Source: Rhizophagus irregularis (taxonomy: Eukaryota; Glomeromycota; Glomeromycetes; Glomerales; Glomeraceae). Taken from it: a DNA stretch of 64,000 nucleotides. Positions 1 through 12,115 of this stretch are shown here, piece after piece (the stretch's first letter is position 1; every line of letters begins with the position of its first letter). The translations under genes were made by a program, and so were the position numbers. The notes under the pieces were generated by a model, which was not told the origin of the DNA, made no database searches, and was given only the letters and a program-made list of their open reading frames with translations. The stretch lies in contig NC_089438.1 in assembly GCF_026210795.1 (NCBI RefSeq), positions 1,695,501 to 1,759,500 on the forward strand. Direction: 5' to 3'.

Positions 1-118
1 AAACAATAAAGCCTCCTCATTCAAAACATCTACAGTGCAATGTCCAATTTGCGGGGATAACTCAATCGAAGCAGATGAAATCAACGAACACATTGATTTG
101 TGTATTCAGATAGAATGA
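1..118 (+). CDS. 3' end of a gene with a C-terminal UBZ-type zinc finger (partial)
   Basis: The first 118 bases are an open frame that ends in TGA at 116-118; the start lies outside the window. The last residues contain CPICGD, then NEHIDLC, giving a C-x2-C ... H-x3-C pattern. This is the Rad18-type UBZ4 ubiquitin-binding zinc finger, usually found at the C-terminus of DNA-damage proteins such as SPRTN, Rad18 or WRNIP1. What is seen is only the finger and an S/T-rich linker before it; which UBZ protein this is cannot be told. It converges with the COA1-like gene, with 26 bases between the stop codons. Confidence 0.6.
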   Translation, partial: NNKASSFKTSTVQCPICGDNSIEADEINEHIDLCIQIE

Positions 119-144
119 GTTATAATAAAAACCAAAATTGCTTG

Positions 145-815
145 TTACTTTAAGCTATTCAATAATGATTCATCCAAATTCAATGGAACAATTATTCCAT
201 CTTCAGTAGTTAAAGTAAATTCTGTAATTTTCCATTCACGATCATGTAAATCTCGGATAGAACGAAAATGAACACTTCCTTTTCCTAATATAGTAGGATA
301 TTATAATTAATTCGTAATAATACAATAAATAAATATTCATTTTGTTTTTTCATATTACCTTTATCACCTTTAACAGTGTATTGAAAATCTACTTTGCCTT
401 TTAAATGATTAATGCTTCCCTTAATCCAAGGTAAACCAGAAGTGAAATTAATATTTTTCCCCAATAATTCTAAAGCTTTAGGATGATATTTTAAATTAAA
501 CAGACTTCCTTGTACAGTGCTACTATTCAAGCGTTGATAATTAAATGAAGCAATTATAGCTCCAACCCAAAAGCTGACACCAATTATTCCAAAAATGACA
601 TATTGAGTGGTATTATTTTTAATTTCGGGTAAAGGCCTCGGTAGTGGCTGAGACTTTTTGGTGGTTGTATTTATCGCTGTAGTGGAATAAAAAATCTTTA
701 ATCGTGTTGAATTTATTATCGGATTTTGTCTCTTTAAATTATTTGCCGGAAAAACAGTATGTCGTGAAATTGGCTTAACTAATTTTTGAGAACTAATTAA
801 TAACGAACGAACCAT
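145..815 (-). CDS. COA1: COA1-like cytochrome c oxidase assembly factor (2 exons)
   Basis: Exon 1 is 815-359 and exon 2 is 284-145; the GT-AG intron joins in frame to give 198 residues. The N-terminus is rich in K/R/S/T without acidic residues (MVRSLLISSQKLVKPISRH), as expected of a mitochondrial presequence. One membrane segment follows at about residues 73-95 (YVIFGIIGVSFWVGAIIASF). The C-terminal half has the COA1-family order LG..I.F.SGLPWIKGSINHLKG, then TVKGDKG, GSVHFRSI and REWKITEF. In yeast, Coa1 is an inner-membrane protein that helps assemble newly made Cox1. The start was taken at the ATG at 815 because the open frame upstream has no ATG. Tim21 shares a similar fold, but the KGSINHLKGK segment favours COA1. 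Confidence 0.75.
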
Positions 816-1277
816 TTTGTTTTTTTTGAAAAGATATAATTTAAGCAACCATTAGATAATTTCGGGCAAAATTATATTGTTGCACCAAATTTGGCTAAAA
901 ATTATCCATACCAATCATACCAATTTAAAAAATTTTTTTCATATGTTACCTAATTCGGAAGGACCAAAATCTTTGCACTACGGTTGTACATCCTCTGCTG
1001 ATCTTATTGTTATTTTGTCTCGGCGAATCAGATCCCGAAATAGAGTTCATTTATATTAATTGGTAACCGGCGGATTTCAAATTCTATGTTAAATATTCCC
1101 GTTATTAGTTCGTATTTTGAATTCGTGATCGAAAGTCGACTGTCGACTTTTGTATAGACACGAACATTGTCGAACCACTTTGAATCATATTTTTATCTCT
1201 TCGTAAAGCATTTCCTGCGTCTTTAAAATACTTGAAATTCTTTACGATTAGGATTACATACCGTTTTAAGAACAATA
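816..1277. promoter_or_regulatory. Divergent intergenic/promoter region
   Basis: These 462 bases separate two divergently transcribed genes (145-815 minus; 1278-5113 plus), so the promoters of both should lie here. No coding exon could be supported. The only clear structure is the palindrome at 1132-1150, listed separately. Confidence 0.45.
1132..1150. promoter_or_regulatory. Perfect 9+1+9 palindrome, candidate dimeric factor site
   Basis: AAAGTCGAC, one T, then GTCGACTTT: a perfect inverted repeat with a GTCGAC core. It lies 128 bases upstream of the + gene start at 1278 and 317 bases upstream of the COA1-like start. The symmetry suits a dimeric transcription factor. No factor is assigned; the function is inferred from symmetry and position only. 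Confidence 0.35.
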
Positions 1278-4200
1278 ATGGTAAAGAGACAGCACCAAAG
1301 AACTAGTTCATGTAAGTGAATTTTCAAAATTTACCAAATAATGAAGGTTATTATCATTGTTCAATTTTTTCGATGACGTAATTTTAAAGTATGTTGCGCG
1401 TCAATAGCATCGACATCTGCCCAAATACGAAAACCTGCAGTTACTACACGTTCAAGAAGGAGCCAAAATGCCGAGTTTGAACAGCAAAAATTATTCGCGT
1501 TTGATATGAAGCGAAAGCGAAGATCAAACAATGAAACTGATACGCTCGAGAAAGATGATGAAATTGATAGACGATTATCACCTTCATACTCAAATTCAAA
1601 TATAGTGGATTCTATAAAGTTAGAAAATAACGAATCGGTTTCGAGTCCATCTAAACGAGCAAAACTTTCAACAATGGGTGAATATAACAATAATCAATTC
1701 GATATTGATAATGATGTTCAATCCAATGTTGAAATTATGGGGATTAAATTGGAGAATATTTCAACTCATAATGGTGTTCGAAGAAATAGTATTCATCTGG
1801 AATCTTTGCAAAATGGAATTGAAAGTAGGGATATAGTCCAACCTGGTATTAAGAATGGCATTGATAATGTTGATGAAATTGTGAATAAAATCCATAAACA
1901 AGAAGACTGTTTGATCATCGAGGACATCATTTATAATAACATCGAAATGATTATTGACAATTTTAAAGATGTTATAGAAATTAGAGGAACACAAATGGTA
2001 ATCGGAAACTTTGTAATAGAGTATAGTGATTACCAGAAATTTCTGACACTGATGAATAAATTAATGGATATATTAGAAATGTAAGTTATAATAACTAGAT
2101 TGTTCAATCCAAAAAAAAAGGGAATGGTTTGTATAATTTAAACCTTTCTTCTTATAGGTATGATTCCGATAAAATTTTGCAAAGTGCAAAGAAAATAGGG
2201 TGTAAGAGAAATAATGGTCAAATTTTAAACCCAAACCTCTTTCGAACTAAAATTTCTAAACGTGCATACAAATGTCTGAGTGAATTTCAGGTAGAGAATT
2301 TTTATTCTTGTATGATTCTTATATAATTCTTATATAATATGTGCATTACTAAGAATCTCCTTGATAGGATGATTTTACTTGTACATGCAACGATGCTATA
2401 GAAGCTAATCCCGAAAAATATAATGCTGGTATAAAATTTATTAAATTTGGGGACCGGCTGTTTGAACAAGCCTACGGGGAATTGCCAAGTGGTATAAGAC
2501 AACTTTGTGATCATGACGACAATTTTGACGCAACAAAAGGCACATGTTTGTAAAGCTATTACTTTATTTCTTTAACATCTTTAAGTTCATAAATTAACTT
2601 ATATAATTTTCCCGGAAAAAAAATCAGCTACAAAAAGACACCGAAAAGTTGCACTTGTTCAGCCAACTTTAGATGGACATGTATTTTCAAGTAGTGCAAT
2701 TGGAAAGCTACAAGGAAATAACTCTTTCCAATTAGGTGATTATTATTATTTTTATTATTTGGAATTTATTCACAAACCCATCTGATTTTGAAAGCGACAC
2801 TTTCACATATATATATATATATGTATAATTAAAAAAACTATAATTTACAAATAATGTCGTTAACGACAATGTGAACTATTTATTATTTCAAAATTTAGTC
2901 TGTTAAAAATATTGATTAAAACTTTTTACCATTAATATTTTGTTTTGAATTTTTTTTTAAGTCGGTGATTTGCAAGAAATTGCAGTAGTGCCTTCGCAAT
3001 CCATGAATGAAGAAGAAATTCCAACACTTGGTTCGATCCTTCCAAAAAATGTGAATCATGAATTTGAATTGCCTATGTCTGATCAACACAAAGTCCCAGG
3101 AGGTTAGTATTCGATCAATATTTCAATTAGACAATTAATTACTTTTCTAAAAAATTTTTATATTTACGTCCAATGTCCAGTTAAATTCCATAAGTATAAG
3201 GCATACGCATCATTCGCACCAATTTACGATTCGAGTGCCGCAATGTTATCTTACGAAGATACGATTTTGACGCGTTCTTATAAAAAACATTTACGTATCT
3301 CAAAAAATATTAATGAATTAGATGATTCAGATGACTCGGATTTAAGTGAGGAAGAATTATCCGACAAGGATGTTGTAGTTTCTGACCCTGAAGAAACTAA
3401 TCAGCCAGAAAGTTTTGAAATTGCTTCATCAAGCAAACAAAACAATTCAGGTGAAGAAACGAGCCAAATGGAAGGTCTTGAAATTACTTTACCAGATAAA
3501 CAAAACAATTTAAATGAAGAAATGAGTCAAATGGAAGATCTTGAAACTACTTTACTAAACAAAAAATACAATTCAAATGAAGAAATGAGTCAAATGGAAA
3601 ATCTTGAAAATATTTTACCAAATAAACAGAACAATTCAAGTGTAGAAGTGAGTCAAATTGAAGGTCTTGAAACTACCTTACCAAATAAACAAAACAATTC
3701 AAATGAGGAAATAAGTCAAACGGAAGGTCTTGAAACCACCTTACCAAATAAACAAAATAATTCAAGTGAAGAAATAAGCCAAATGGAAGGTCTTGAAATT
3801 ACCGTACTAAGCAATCAAAACAATTCAAACGAAGAAATGAGTCAAATGGAAGGCCTTGAAGCTACCTTACCAGACAAACAAAACAATTCGAGTGAAGAAA
3901 CGAGTCAAATGGAAGGTCTTGAAACTACCTTATCAAACAAACAAAACAATTCAAACGAAGAAATGAGCCAAATGGAAAATCTTGAAACTACTGTACCAAA
4001 CAAACAAAATAATTCAGGTATAGAAACGAGTCAAATGGAAAGTCTTGAAACTACCTTACCAAATAAGCAAAACAATTCAGGTGAAGAAATTAGCCAAATG
4101 GATAGTCTTAAAATTACTTCAAACACTACAAACATTTCAGGTGAAAAAATTTGCCAAATGGAAAGTTTTGAATTTGCCTCATTAAGCAAACAAAACGATT

Positions 4201-5113
4201 CACGAGATGATATTTTTATAGAAAACAACACTATGGATGATGAAAAATTATTTGAAAACATAAATTTGGAATTATTGTATAAGTGTGTAAACAATGGAAA
4301 AGCCGGCATTGATAAAATTTTAGATGAAAATGTAGAAATCTTTAAGAAATTACAATTAATGCAAGAAAAAAGATTAACTAAACATAATCCAAATGTTGTT
4401 TCTATAAAAGAAAGAGAACTTGGTATGAATCTTTTTATATTTCATATTTATTTATTTATATTTTGCTCATTTAACCTTTTGATCCTTTTCTCATGATAGC
4501 AAATAAGCTACGAGATAAACTTGCTAGTATAATATCGGAAGTAGCGCCTTCTGATATTGTGTCATTTGATTCTATAGAATATACTATGGATAATTTACCA
4601 ACAAAAGAAAAATTTTTTAAAGGTATGCTGCCACCGGATAAATCTTTTGCTTATCATACCAACGAGGTTTCTCGTGATGCTTTTAGTACTTTCTCTGGAG
4701 TAGAAAAATCATCAGAAGATATGGAAGCTGAGTATACAAGGAATGATTTAAATGGGGCAACAACACAAATGAAATCCGAAGATGTATTATCACAAGTACC
4801 ACATTCAGTACCTCAAACAATATCTCAGCAACCATTACATCATTCTACTTCATCTACTTCACATTCATTACCAATTTCTGCTTCAATGACCTATCCTCGT
4901 GCTCAAGTTCAAATGCGAATGTCATATGGAACATCTCAAGTTATGCCTACTAGTTATCAAACGACTTATCAAAGACCAACATCGCATGTTCTTCCTTATT
5001 ATCATCCTTCACAACGTTATCCTCCAACTTATGGGTATCCTTACTATCCACAATACGGTGGTTATCCAATGAGCCATTCTGCGTGGCAACAAAGATCAAG
5101 TTACTTTCAATGA
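1278..5113 (+). CDS. Unknown 1027-aa protein with a 21-residue tandem repeat (8 exons)
   Basis: Eight exons join without a stop: 1278-1311, 1441-2080, 2158-2290, 2368-2549, 2638-2735, 2962-3102, 3181-4422, 4500-5113. The first small exon (MVKRQHQRTSS) was found because splicing from it gives a frame that runs through the ATG at 1506. The N-terminus is basic (RRS, KRKRR), suggesting a nuclear protein. Residues near exon 6 (FHKYKAYASFAPIYDSSAA) look like a conserved segment. An acidic stretch is followed by about thirteen copies of a 21-residue unit (SQMEGLETTLPNKQNNSNEE), then a charged segment (IKERELANKLRDKLASIIS) that may be helical, and a Q/S/P/Y-rich tail with GYPYYPQYGGYP-like low complexity. 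I do not recognise the family. A chromatin or transcription role is possible but is inference from composition. Confidence 0.7.
3399..4213 (+). repeat. Coding 63-bp minisatellite, about 13 copies
   Basis: The exon encodes about thirteen copies of a 21-residue unit built on SQMEGLETTLPNKQNNS plus NEEM, so the DNA period is 63 bases and the array never leaves the reading frame. Copies differ by substitutions, mostly conservative (E/D, T/I, N/S/G), with one copy shortened by a residue near the end. The array is acidic and N/S-rich. Copy number is likely variable between strains. Confidence 0.85.
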
Positions 5114-5538
5114 AGAGTATGGTAAATGCGGTAAAGAACCAGGTAAAAACGAAATATATATCTAATTTGAAAAATCCACTTTTATTTTTGTGTAAATGTT
5201 TTTATTTGGGAAAATTCAGTTTAATGTAAATATATAAATTTTTTGGATCATTATTTGATACCAAAACAATAATACTTATATTAGTGCGAACGTGTATTTT
5301 GTCAATTGTATATGTTTAGATTTTAGCATTATTTCATAATTCATATCCCTGATAATCTGATAATTAATTTTATATAATTAAGATAATTAAGATATTTACA
5401 TTTATTATAGACATATTAGTTGAACTAAAAAAATATTAATACTTTTAATTTTAAAAAATAAATAAAACGAATGAATAATGAATTTCTTATAAAAGACTTG
5501 AACATACTAGTTTTATTATTTTTTACTACGATAATTAT
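5114..5538. other. Intergenic region between convergent genes
   Basis: AT-rich DNA between the stop codons of the + repeat-protein gene and the - RRN7-like gene. It probably carries both 3' untranslated regions. AATAAA-like strings occur around 5458-5465. No further structure is seen. Confidence 0.4.
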
Positions 5539-8324
5539 TCATAATCCTTCTTTTTCGATAGCTTTTAATAAATCAACCTCGATTTTCATGATATTATTTT
5601 GTAATTCATCAATGGTTTCTCCGATTATATTAGAAGCAAAGATTAGAACTCTCTCATAATCTTCATGGTAATCTCCTAATAATTGAACTTTTTTTTCATA
5701 ATCAGACTTAGAATTCGGAATTTGATAAGCAGTATATTTTTCTCCAAAAAACAATCTTGAATCTTTAGGATCTTCGGGTTTCTTAAATAAAAAAGTTGAA
5801 TATCTACGGCGTAATATATCTAAAGGCTTTGGTAACTTTATTTTTTCATCATCTTTCACAATACTAATGTTAGTGTTGGCAAGTTGTATAGAAGGATGGA
5901 TATCCCTAGATGATATTGATTGATTATATTCATTACGATCGAAATCTGCTGTATTATATAATATTTTTAATTCATCATCAATAGGCTTAGCTGAACTAAG
6001 GTTTTTATATACTTTATCCAAATCTTTAGTTTTTAACATTCGAAAATTTTCTGCAAGTTCCGATTTTTCAAATTGCATTTTAAGTTTTTCTTCGGGAGAA
6101 ATTTTTTCTAGTGAAGGTGCTCCTTTTCTTCTGAAATCAATTGATTCTCTTTTTTCTTCCATAAGTAAGTTCAAATCAGATTCAAATTTATTTGATTTAA
6201 TTTCCTGTACAATTTTTTTCTCATTAAGTATCTTAAATGGTTTTGATCTTTCATCAATTTCTATAAAAAAAAAAATTTTCGAATTAAATTAGTTTAATAG
6301 TAAAAAAAGACGATGTAATTAAAGATTTTATGCACCTGTGTACTTCTTCTCTTGTTCAATATGATGAGACGTTTTTGACCTTTCAGGTGGTTTTGGCACT
6401 CGATCTATGTCTCCCAATAAGTCAGCACAAAATTGAATGTACTGATCTGGATTCATATCCATCCATTCTTTTACATCGCTTTAGTCAAATAATAATACTA
6501 AATAATTAGGAAATCCTGGTATATATATTTAAAACGTAAACTAAATGACTTACGACATATCACTAGGAACTTCTTTTTTAAATTCTGCTTCGTTTCTGTC
6601 ACTTAAAGCTTTTATCCAACTTTCAAATGAAGGGAAATATTTAGCATATTGATCATTTTCCCCTGGAAACCTAACAAAGATTTTTTTAAAAAGATAATAA
6701 TACAACAAAAAAATTCTTACATTGATACCAACCTTCTATTTTCGTCTAAACCATAAACCATTTTAGTAACAATAATAACAATCGCCATTAATAATGTTGG
6801 GGGTCGATAATTTAAATTATATTCATAAAAAAGTTTTAAGTTAATTAATTGTGCAAGTTCCTTAGAAGCAACATAAAATTCCACTATATATTTAATAAAT
6901 AACCAAACATTAGTTAATTAATCTTGTTTAAAATTTATAACTGTAATAAAGTAAGATATAATTGATACCTGGTAACATTAAATCTTTAATGTAACGATAA
7001 AGTACAAGTGGTGCATTAATTTCTGGAAAACATATTCCGTATTCACTTTTATAAAAATCTAGAAATTTCGCTTCTAAGCCAAATAACCTTTTACATGTTA
7101 TTAAATACTATAAATATGTTAAGGTTTGATCGTTGATATTACAAAGCTTTCCATAGAAAGTTTAGAATTAAAGGACGAATAACTAACTTTAGGTTCGAGT
7201 CTATTAATTCGAGATCCAAGATGTAATTTTATATTATTAGGCAAATGTTTACGTGCCGAATTAAATTGTAAAGTATTATTATGTATCCACCTAAATCGAA
7301 AAAAAATTCAGACACGCGTATATTTAAATTTCACATAGTCTCAAATATAATTAGATCACTTACCGATTTAAATCGGCAATTAATATAGGTAATCTTAACC
7401 ATACACAACCAAGATGTAAAATAGCTAAAACATATTGTACTCTTAATACATTTATAATTTCTTCATGTCCAGTTTTTCTTGTTGATTTTTTATGTTTTTT
7501 TCTAGTTGTCGTAGCATCACCAAATTCACCATAATCTTCATCCGAGGAGCTTGGAGGAATTTCAAACAATGCTTCAATATCATCTTGATCATCTTTCTCT
7601 TCTTCTTCTTGATATTGTATATTTGGAGAATTACCATTATTATCGACATCAACATCCATTGACTCTGTTTGAACCGCAGGAGTATTTTTTGATCGGATTT
7701 TATCGATATTGTTGAATTTATTCACGTACATTATCCATAAATGTTTACAAACATGCTGTACATTAATGATTTAGTAATGAATTAAATTAAGAAAAAGTTG
7801 TATTACTTTTTATTTTTAAAACAACTCAACTTACCTCAAGCTGTGGAGTAACTCTCATATCTTGAATCATTGTTTGTACATGAAGTCGAAGTACGAATTG
7901 AACTGCAACAAATTCGATCCAAAGCCAATCTTTTTCATTATCATATGCGTACCTTTTCTCTATTTAATTAAAAATTGAATAGATCAAATAATTTTTGCTT
8001 AGTATTTTGTTCAAGTCATTAAAATGATTTGTCTATTAAATAAATTTACCTACAACAGCAGCTTTTTCATTTTTTTTTACTCTATTACGTTTCTTTGTTC
8101 CTCCTTGTCCAGGGTCAATAACTTCATTTTCTTGTACCAAATAACTCTAAAATAAAGGTGTATCATAAAACTGTTATATCACTAAACTTTTTACTATGCC
8201 TAATAAAATTTTTTCAATTCCAACGTACCTCACGTTGGTGCCCATACTGACATACTAAACCTCCTAAATTGTCATAAAACCATTTCCTGGATTTACAAAT
8301 AGAACACTGTCCTCCTTTTATCAT
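5539..8324 (-). CDS. RRN7: RRN7/TAF1B-type RNA polymerase I core factor subunit (10 exons)
   Basis: Ten exons join in frame (8324-8229, 8146-8054, 7957-7835, 7755-7364, 7290-7188, 7107-6969, 6883-6733, 6670-6554, 6478-6336, 6260-5539), giving 692 residues. The first exon starts MIKGGQCSICKSRKWF and continues ...GLVCQYGH, the Rrn7/TAF1B zinc ribbon (C-x2-C ... C-x3-GH). The middle has cyclin-fold-like helices typical of TFIIB-related factors (YVLAILHLGCVWLRLPI, ILHLGC and LITCKRLFG ... APLVLYRYIKDL) interrupted by an acidic low-complexity insert in exon 4 (EEEEKDDQDDIEALFE). In yeast, Rrn7 is a TFIIB-like subunit of the core factor that recruits RNA polymerase I to the rDNA promoter. The zinc ribbon is direct evidence; assignment to RRN7 rather than another TFIIB-like protein rests on the ribbon pattern and the layout. 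Confidence 0.72.
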
Positions 8325-9017
8325 ATTAAAACAATTTTATTTATCCGACATAACATTTTTATTTTTAAACAAAAGATGACCATCATGTGATACTTTATGC
8401 TACAGAGTTTCCGGGGCCCTGATAAAATAAATCAACCCTATTTCTGAAGCTCATTTTTACATCGCTAAATTTCATAAAGAATTTTTATTACTATCAATTT
8501 TGCACTGAGACAATAAATCCATTTTAAAAAATAGAAGGCGGGTCTTTAATAGGAAATTTTTGATTCGCTGTGTACAATTGACTGTATGCGACTATGCGTA
8601 ATTCTATTTTGCTTTAAATTGTTTCCAAAAAATAATAATAAATCAAAATCATGTAAAAATCGCGAGGTCAAATCCTCAATAGTGATTTTACTTCATGATC
8701 AAAACTAACAATTTTTAGGAATTAATATTCTCCATTTGCGTACCAAATCGGCTATTGAATTACTTATAAAGCCAGATTCGGTGATTGAACAGGAGGTTTG
8801 TATGTATAATTAATGGTTCATAAACAAATTGAAAATAGTAAACTTTTTGTGTCTGTCCATACAATCCAAAACATTATTATTTCAAATAAAAATGAAAAAC
8901 TCGAATTATTTCTCTAACTATATCTACAAAAAATCGATTAATTTAAGTAATTTGGCCAAACATTAAAATATTCTAATTTTTACATTGTTCAAATCTATAA
9001 ATTAAATATTAATAACA
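8325..9017. other. Intergenic region with a possible small + strand exon
   Basis: This holds the promoter side of the RRN7-like gene and the 3' side of the SLC41-like gene. A + strand stretch at about 8718-8802 follows a TTTTTAG acceptor-like site, reads GINILHLRTKSAIELL and onward without a stop, and ends at a GTTTGT donor-like site. No partner exons could be placed, so it is not called as a gene. Confidence 0.3.
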
Positions 9018-11100
9018 TTAATGGTGAGGTTTTTTTATATGATTTTCAACATGGAGTCCTATTTCAGATAATCCCCAATACGAAAACGCTAATAATCCAG
9101 TACCTACGACATCAACAATAGCGGTTCTATAATGGTTAAATTAAGATCTATGTTAGTAAATTATTAAAATATTTATTTACTTCTTTTACCGGATTTATAC
9201 TCACATGTATGGTAATGAATAATTATCGGGATCATATTCATTATGCCATAACCAAAGGGTCAACATTTTAGAAAGAAAAAGGGTAAATGCAACCTGTATA
9301 AATTGATTAGATTAATTACAAACTCGATCTTACAGTAAGAAACAAACAAAAAAATAATTTCATTTACTACATACACATATTATCGAAACAAATAAATAAG
9401 TAATAGAAAAACTCCAAGAAAGATTCACATGTCCAATATCGAACCACCAAGCAAATATTAAAAATACAATTTCAATTGGTATATGAATTAGGAATAATAC
9501 GATTTCCGAGTGACGATAATTTTCTTCTTCACCACTATGAAGACGAGTTGAAATTCTTGACGCGTAAATAGATCCTAAATTACCAGCAATACCATTTAAT
9601 ACAGGAGTTAGAAGTGCAAGTCCATTATAATGTTCAATATAACGCTCTAAAACCAAGCCAGCCATGCTGTGAATAAAATTATGTTAACATCACATGGAAA
9701 CATATACTTGAACTAAAATCGCGATGATTACACACCTTGCAATAACCATAGCCATGAATAACGGACTCCACCCACTTACTAATAAGTCATGAACGGTTGG
9801 ATTCGACCATACAAAACGCACCCATAGAGGAATACTTGCTGCAAGTATGAGAAACATTGCAGTGCTGACATATGTGTCTAAAATTATAATCCTACATAAA
9901 TATCTATCGCGTACGCAATATTTGTTGCGAATAGGAAAATTTTTTTTACTTACGAAGATATTGCAATAAGATTTCGCCACAAGTCGCAAGAATAATTAAA
10001 GTAAGCAAATCACCAAGCGACGAAGCCATTGGACATGCAATGTTATCTTTTAATTGTTTAAGTATATTTAGATTCAACCTTGAATTTAAATAGGAAGAAA
10101 TAAAGAAGAAACCTACCGGGGTTAATCCGAAAACGCCTACATAGTATTATTAGAACGCACATGAAAGTTCCCAATATCATGCTACTTAATGCTGCGCAAA
10201 CCATTGAGGCAACTATTACGAGAATACTCTCATGAAATGTACTCACATGATCTGAATGAAATACGACTCCTTCGAGAAATGAAAACAATCCAGCAACTGC
10301 ACCAACGATCAGAGATTGAACTTGAAGAACTGCTAAATTACCCCAAACCAACGCGTATCGAACAGATGGTTTATCTAATTCTCCTAAGTTCGACTTTTAG
10401 TACATTCAAATATATCACGTTAGAAATTACATTAATTCTATATGTAGAGTGTATATTCCATTTTATTCATACCAATGTGGATAACCGAGATGCCAAATTC
10501 ATCTCAAGATTTCCCTTTAAATTTAACAATACTGGCACCAAGACAAATAATTCTGTAACTTTGGTAAAAACAGGCCAATACTAATTGTAAAGTTAATGTT
10601 AGTTATATTAAATGTGAACCAATTACGAGGGTTATTGATCACCTACTTGAACGACATCTAAAAGCCATCCAGCTGACATTAAACCAGCCACTGATACAAG
10701 TAAAGGAGGAACTGCCTAATAATTATAAGTTAGCATAATATAGATAAATATATACAAAACAAAAAATATATACCTCATAAGCCAAACTATGTTCACTCTT
10801 CACTTCAGTTGTGTCCAGTATTTTTTGCTTTTTTGACTCTATAACCGATTCAGTATCCGAATCATCGTCATTTGTATAAACTTCTACATATTCATTTTTC
10901 GTTTGTCCACGAATTCGTTCAAACATTGTAGAAGATACTGTATTTGAAGAAACGAGCAAACGTCGAGAACTTCCATTTTCACTATTCAAAAGATCTGAAG
11001 AAGTTCTCGAGGAAAAACTTCCAGAAGTATTCACAGTTTCAACAGGTGCTCTTTTTTCTAAATCATTTTCAGTTTCTAAGTCTACAGATGATAATAGCAT
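9018..11100 (-). CDS. SLC41/MgtE-type divalent cation transporter (9 exons)
   Basis: Nine exons join in frame (11100-10774, 10715-10647, 10580-10473, 10393-10117, 10046-9950, 9891-9694, 9666-9375, 9293-9205, 9126-9018) to give 521 residues. The first ~105 residues are a soluble S/T/E-rich tail. Two MgtE-like membrane repeats follow. The first has [19 protein letters not shown] and then NLGELD; the second has [20 protein letters not shown]. These paired P-x-L/I-N/L-G-N-x motifs are the hallmark of SLC41 carriers, which move Mg2+ across membranes using two pseudo-symmetric repeats. Ten or so hydrophobic helices are visible. The donor of exon 5 was taken as GTAAAA rather than the stronger GTAAGT four bases upstream, because only the former keeps the frame. 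The gene is divergent from the TBC gene at 12116. Confidence 0.82.
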
Positions 11101-12115
11101 TTCTTTTAGAAAACGCTTTTTTGTTGATACACGCAGCTATAAGCGTTTTGATATTACCAGAAATACAGATGGAGACTCCAAAAAAGGGGAAGTATTTTAT
11201 AAAGGGTAATTGTTATAAAATTAGAAATAACTATACTTCTTCCTGAACCTTTGAATATTAATAAAAAACTGGTACTAATTTTAAAAGTTATGTAATGAGG
11301 CGCATACCGAGTACCTCCAATCAAAATTGATTTATGAGATGTATTAATATATTTTATAAGATTTAGATCAATTTTTACCATTCTTACAATCAATTTCTTA
11401 AATTTAAATTTCCAAATTAGTTATTAGTGTTCGATTTTTTAATTATAATTAACAAATTTACGATCAATAGGTTTTCTATATCTTGTGGCAACCTGTTTCA
11501 TTTTAACGTGATCATATTCACATGTAAAAAGAATTTTAAAGTATTACTTTTGACACAATACACGAATCGGAAATCACACGGGTAAGGAGCAGTAGAATCA
11601 CGTGATTAACGAATAAGCTTTTAATGATATTTTTAATATAATATAACTGAATTACTTGAACTTCACATAAAATAAATAAATAAAATAAATAACTGAATTA
11701 CTTGAATTACATACATATACTAAGTACTAACAGGTCAATCGTTACCCGGTTTAAATCATAAAATACTTTGTTACATTATTTACATTAAAGAAAATTATGG
11801 CAATACCATGCAAGAATGCAATTTCCAAATAAGTGCATTGTATGATGATGAAAAAATTATATATAAAAAAAAAAACTTCGAAACATTTTCCTATTATATT
11901 CGGTTTTATTTTTCCTCCAACATATCCATTCTCTTTACATACATACACCATATATACAAATTAATTTACCCAATTTTAATTTTTCTTAAAATTATATTTC
12001 CCATTACCATTTGGTATGCAACAAGAGCTTGGGTCTTTTGATTGCCAACCAACATTTTATTCATAAATTTATATTTGACTAGTTTAAAAGTTTAACAACT
12101 TAATATAAAGACAAG
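11101..12115. promoter_or_regulatory. Divergent intergenic/promoter region
   Basis: About 1 kb between the divergent SLC41-like and TBC genes. It is AT-rich, with a local duplication of an AATAACTGAATTACTTGAA-type string around 11645-11712. No coding exon is supported. A TCACGTG E-box-like site is seen at about 11597-11603. Confidence 0.35.

Noticed and set aside
4031-4309. Minus-strand open frame across the 63-bp repeats
   Set aside because: Antisense shadow of the coding minisatellite; no start context or homology.
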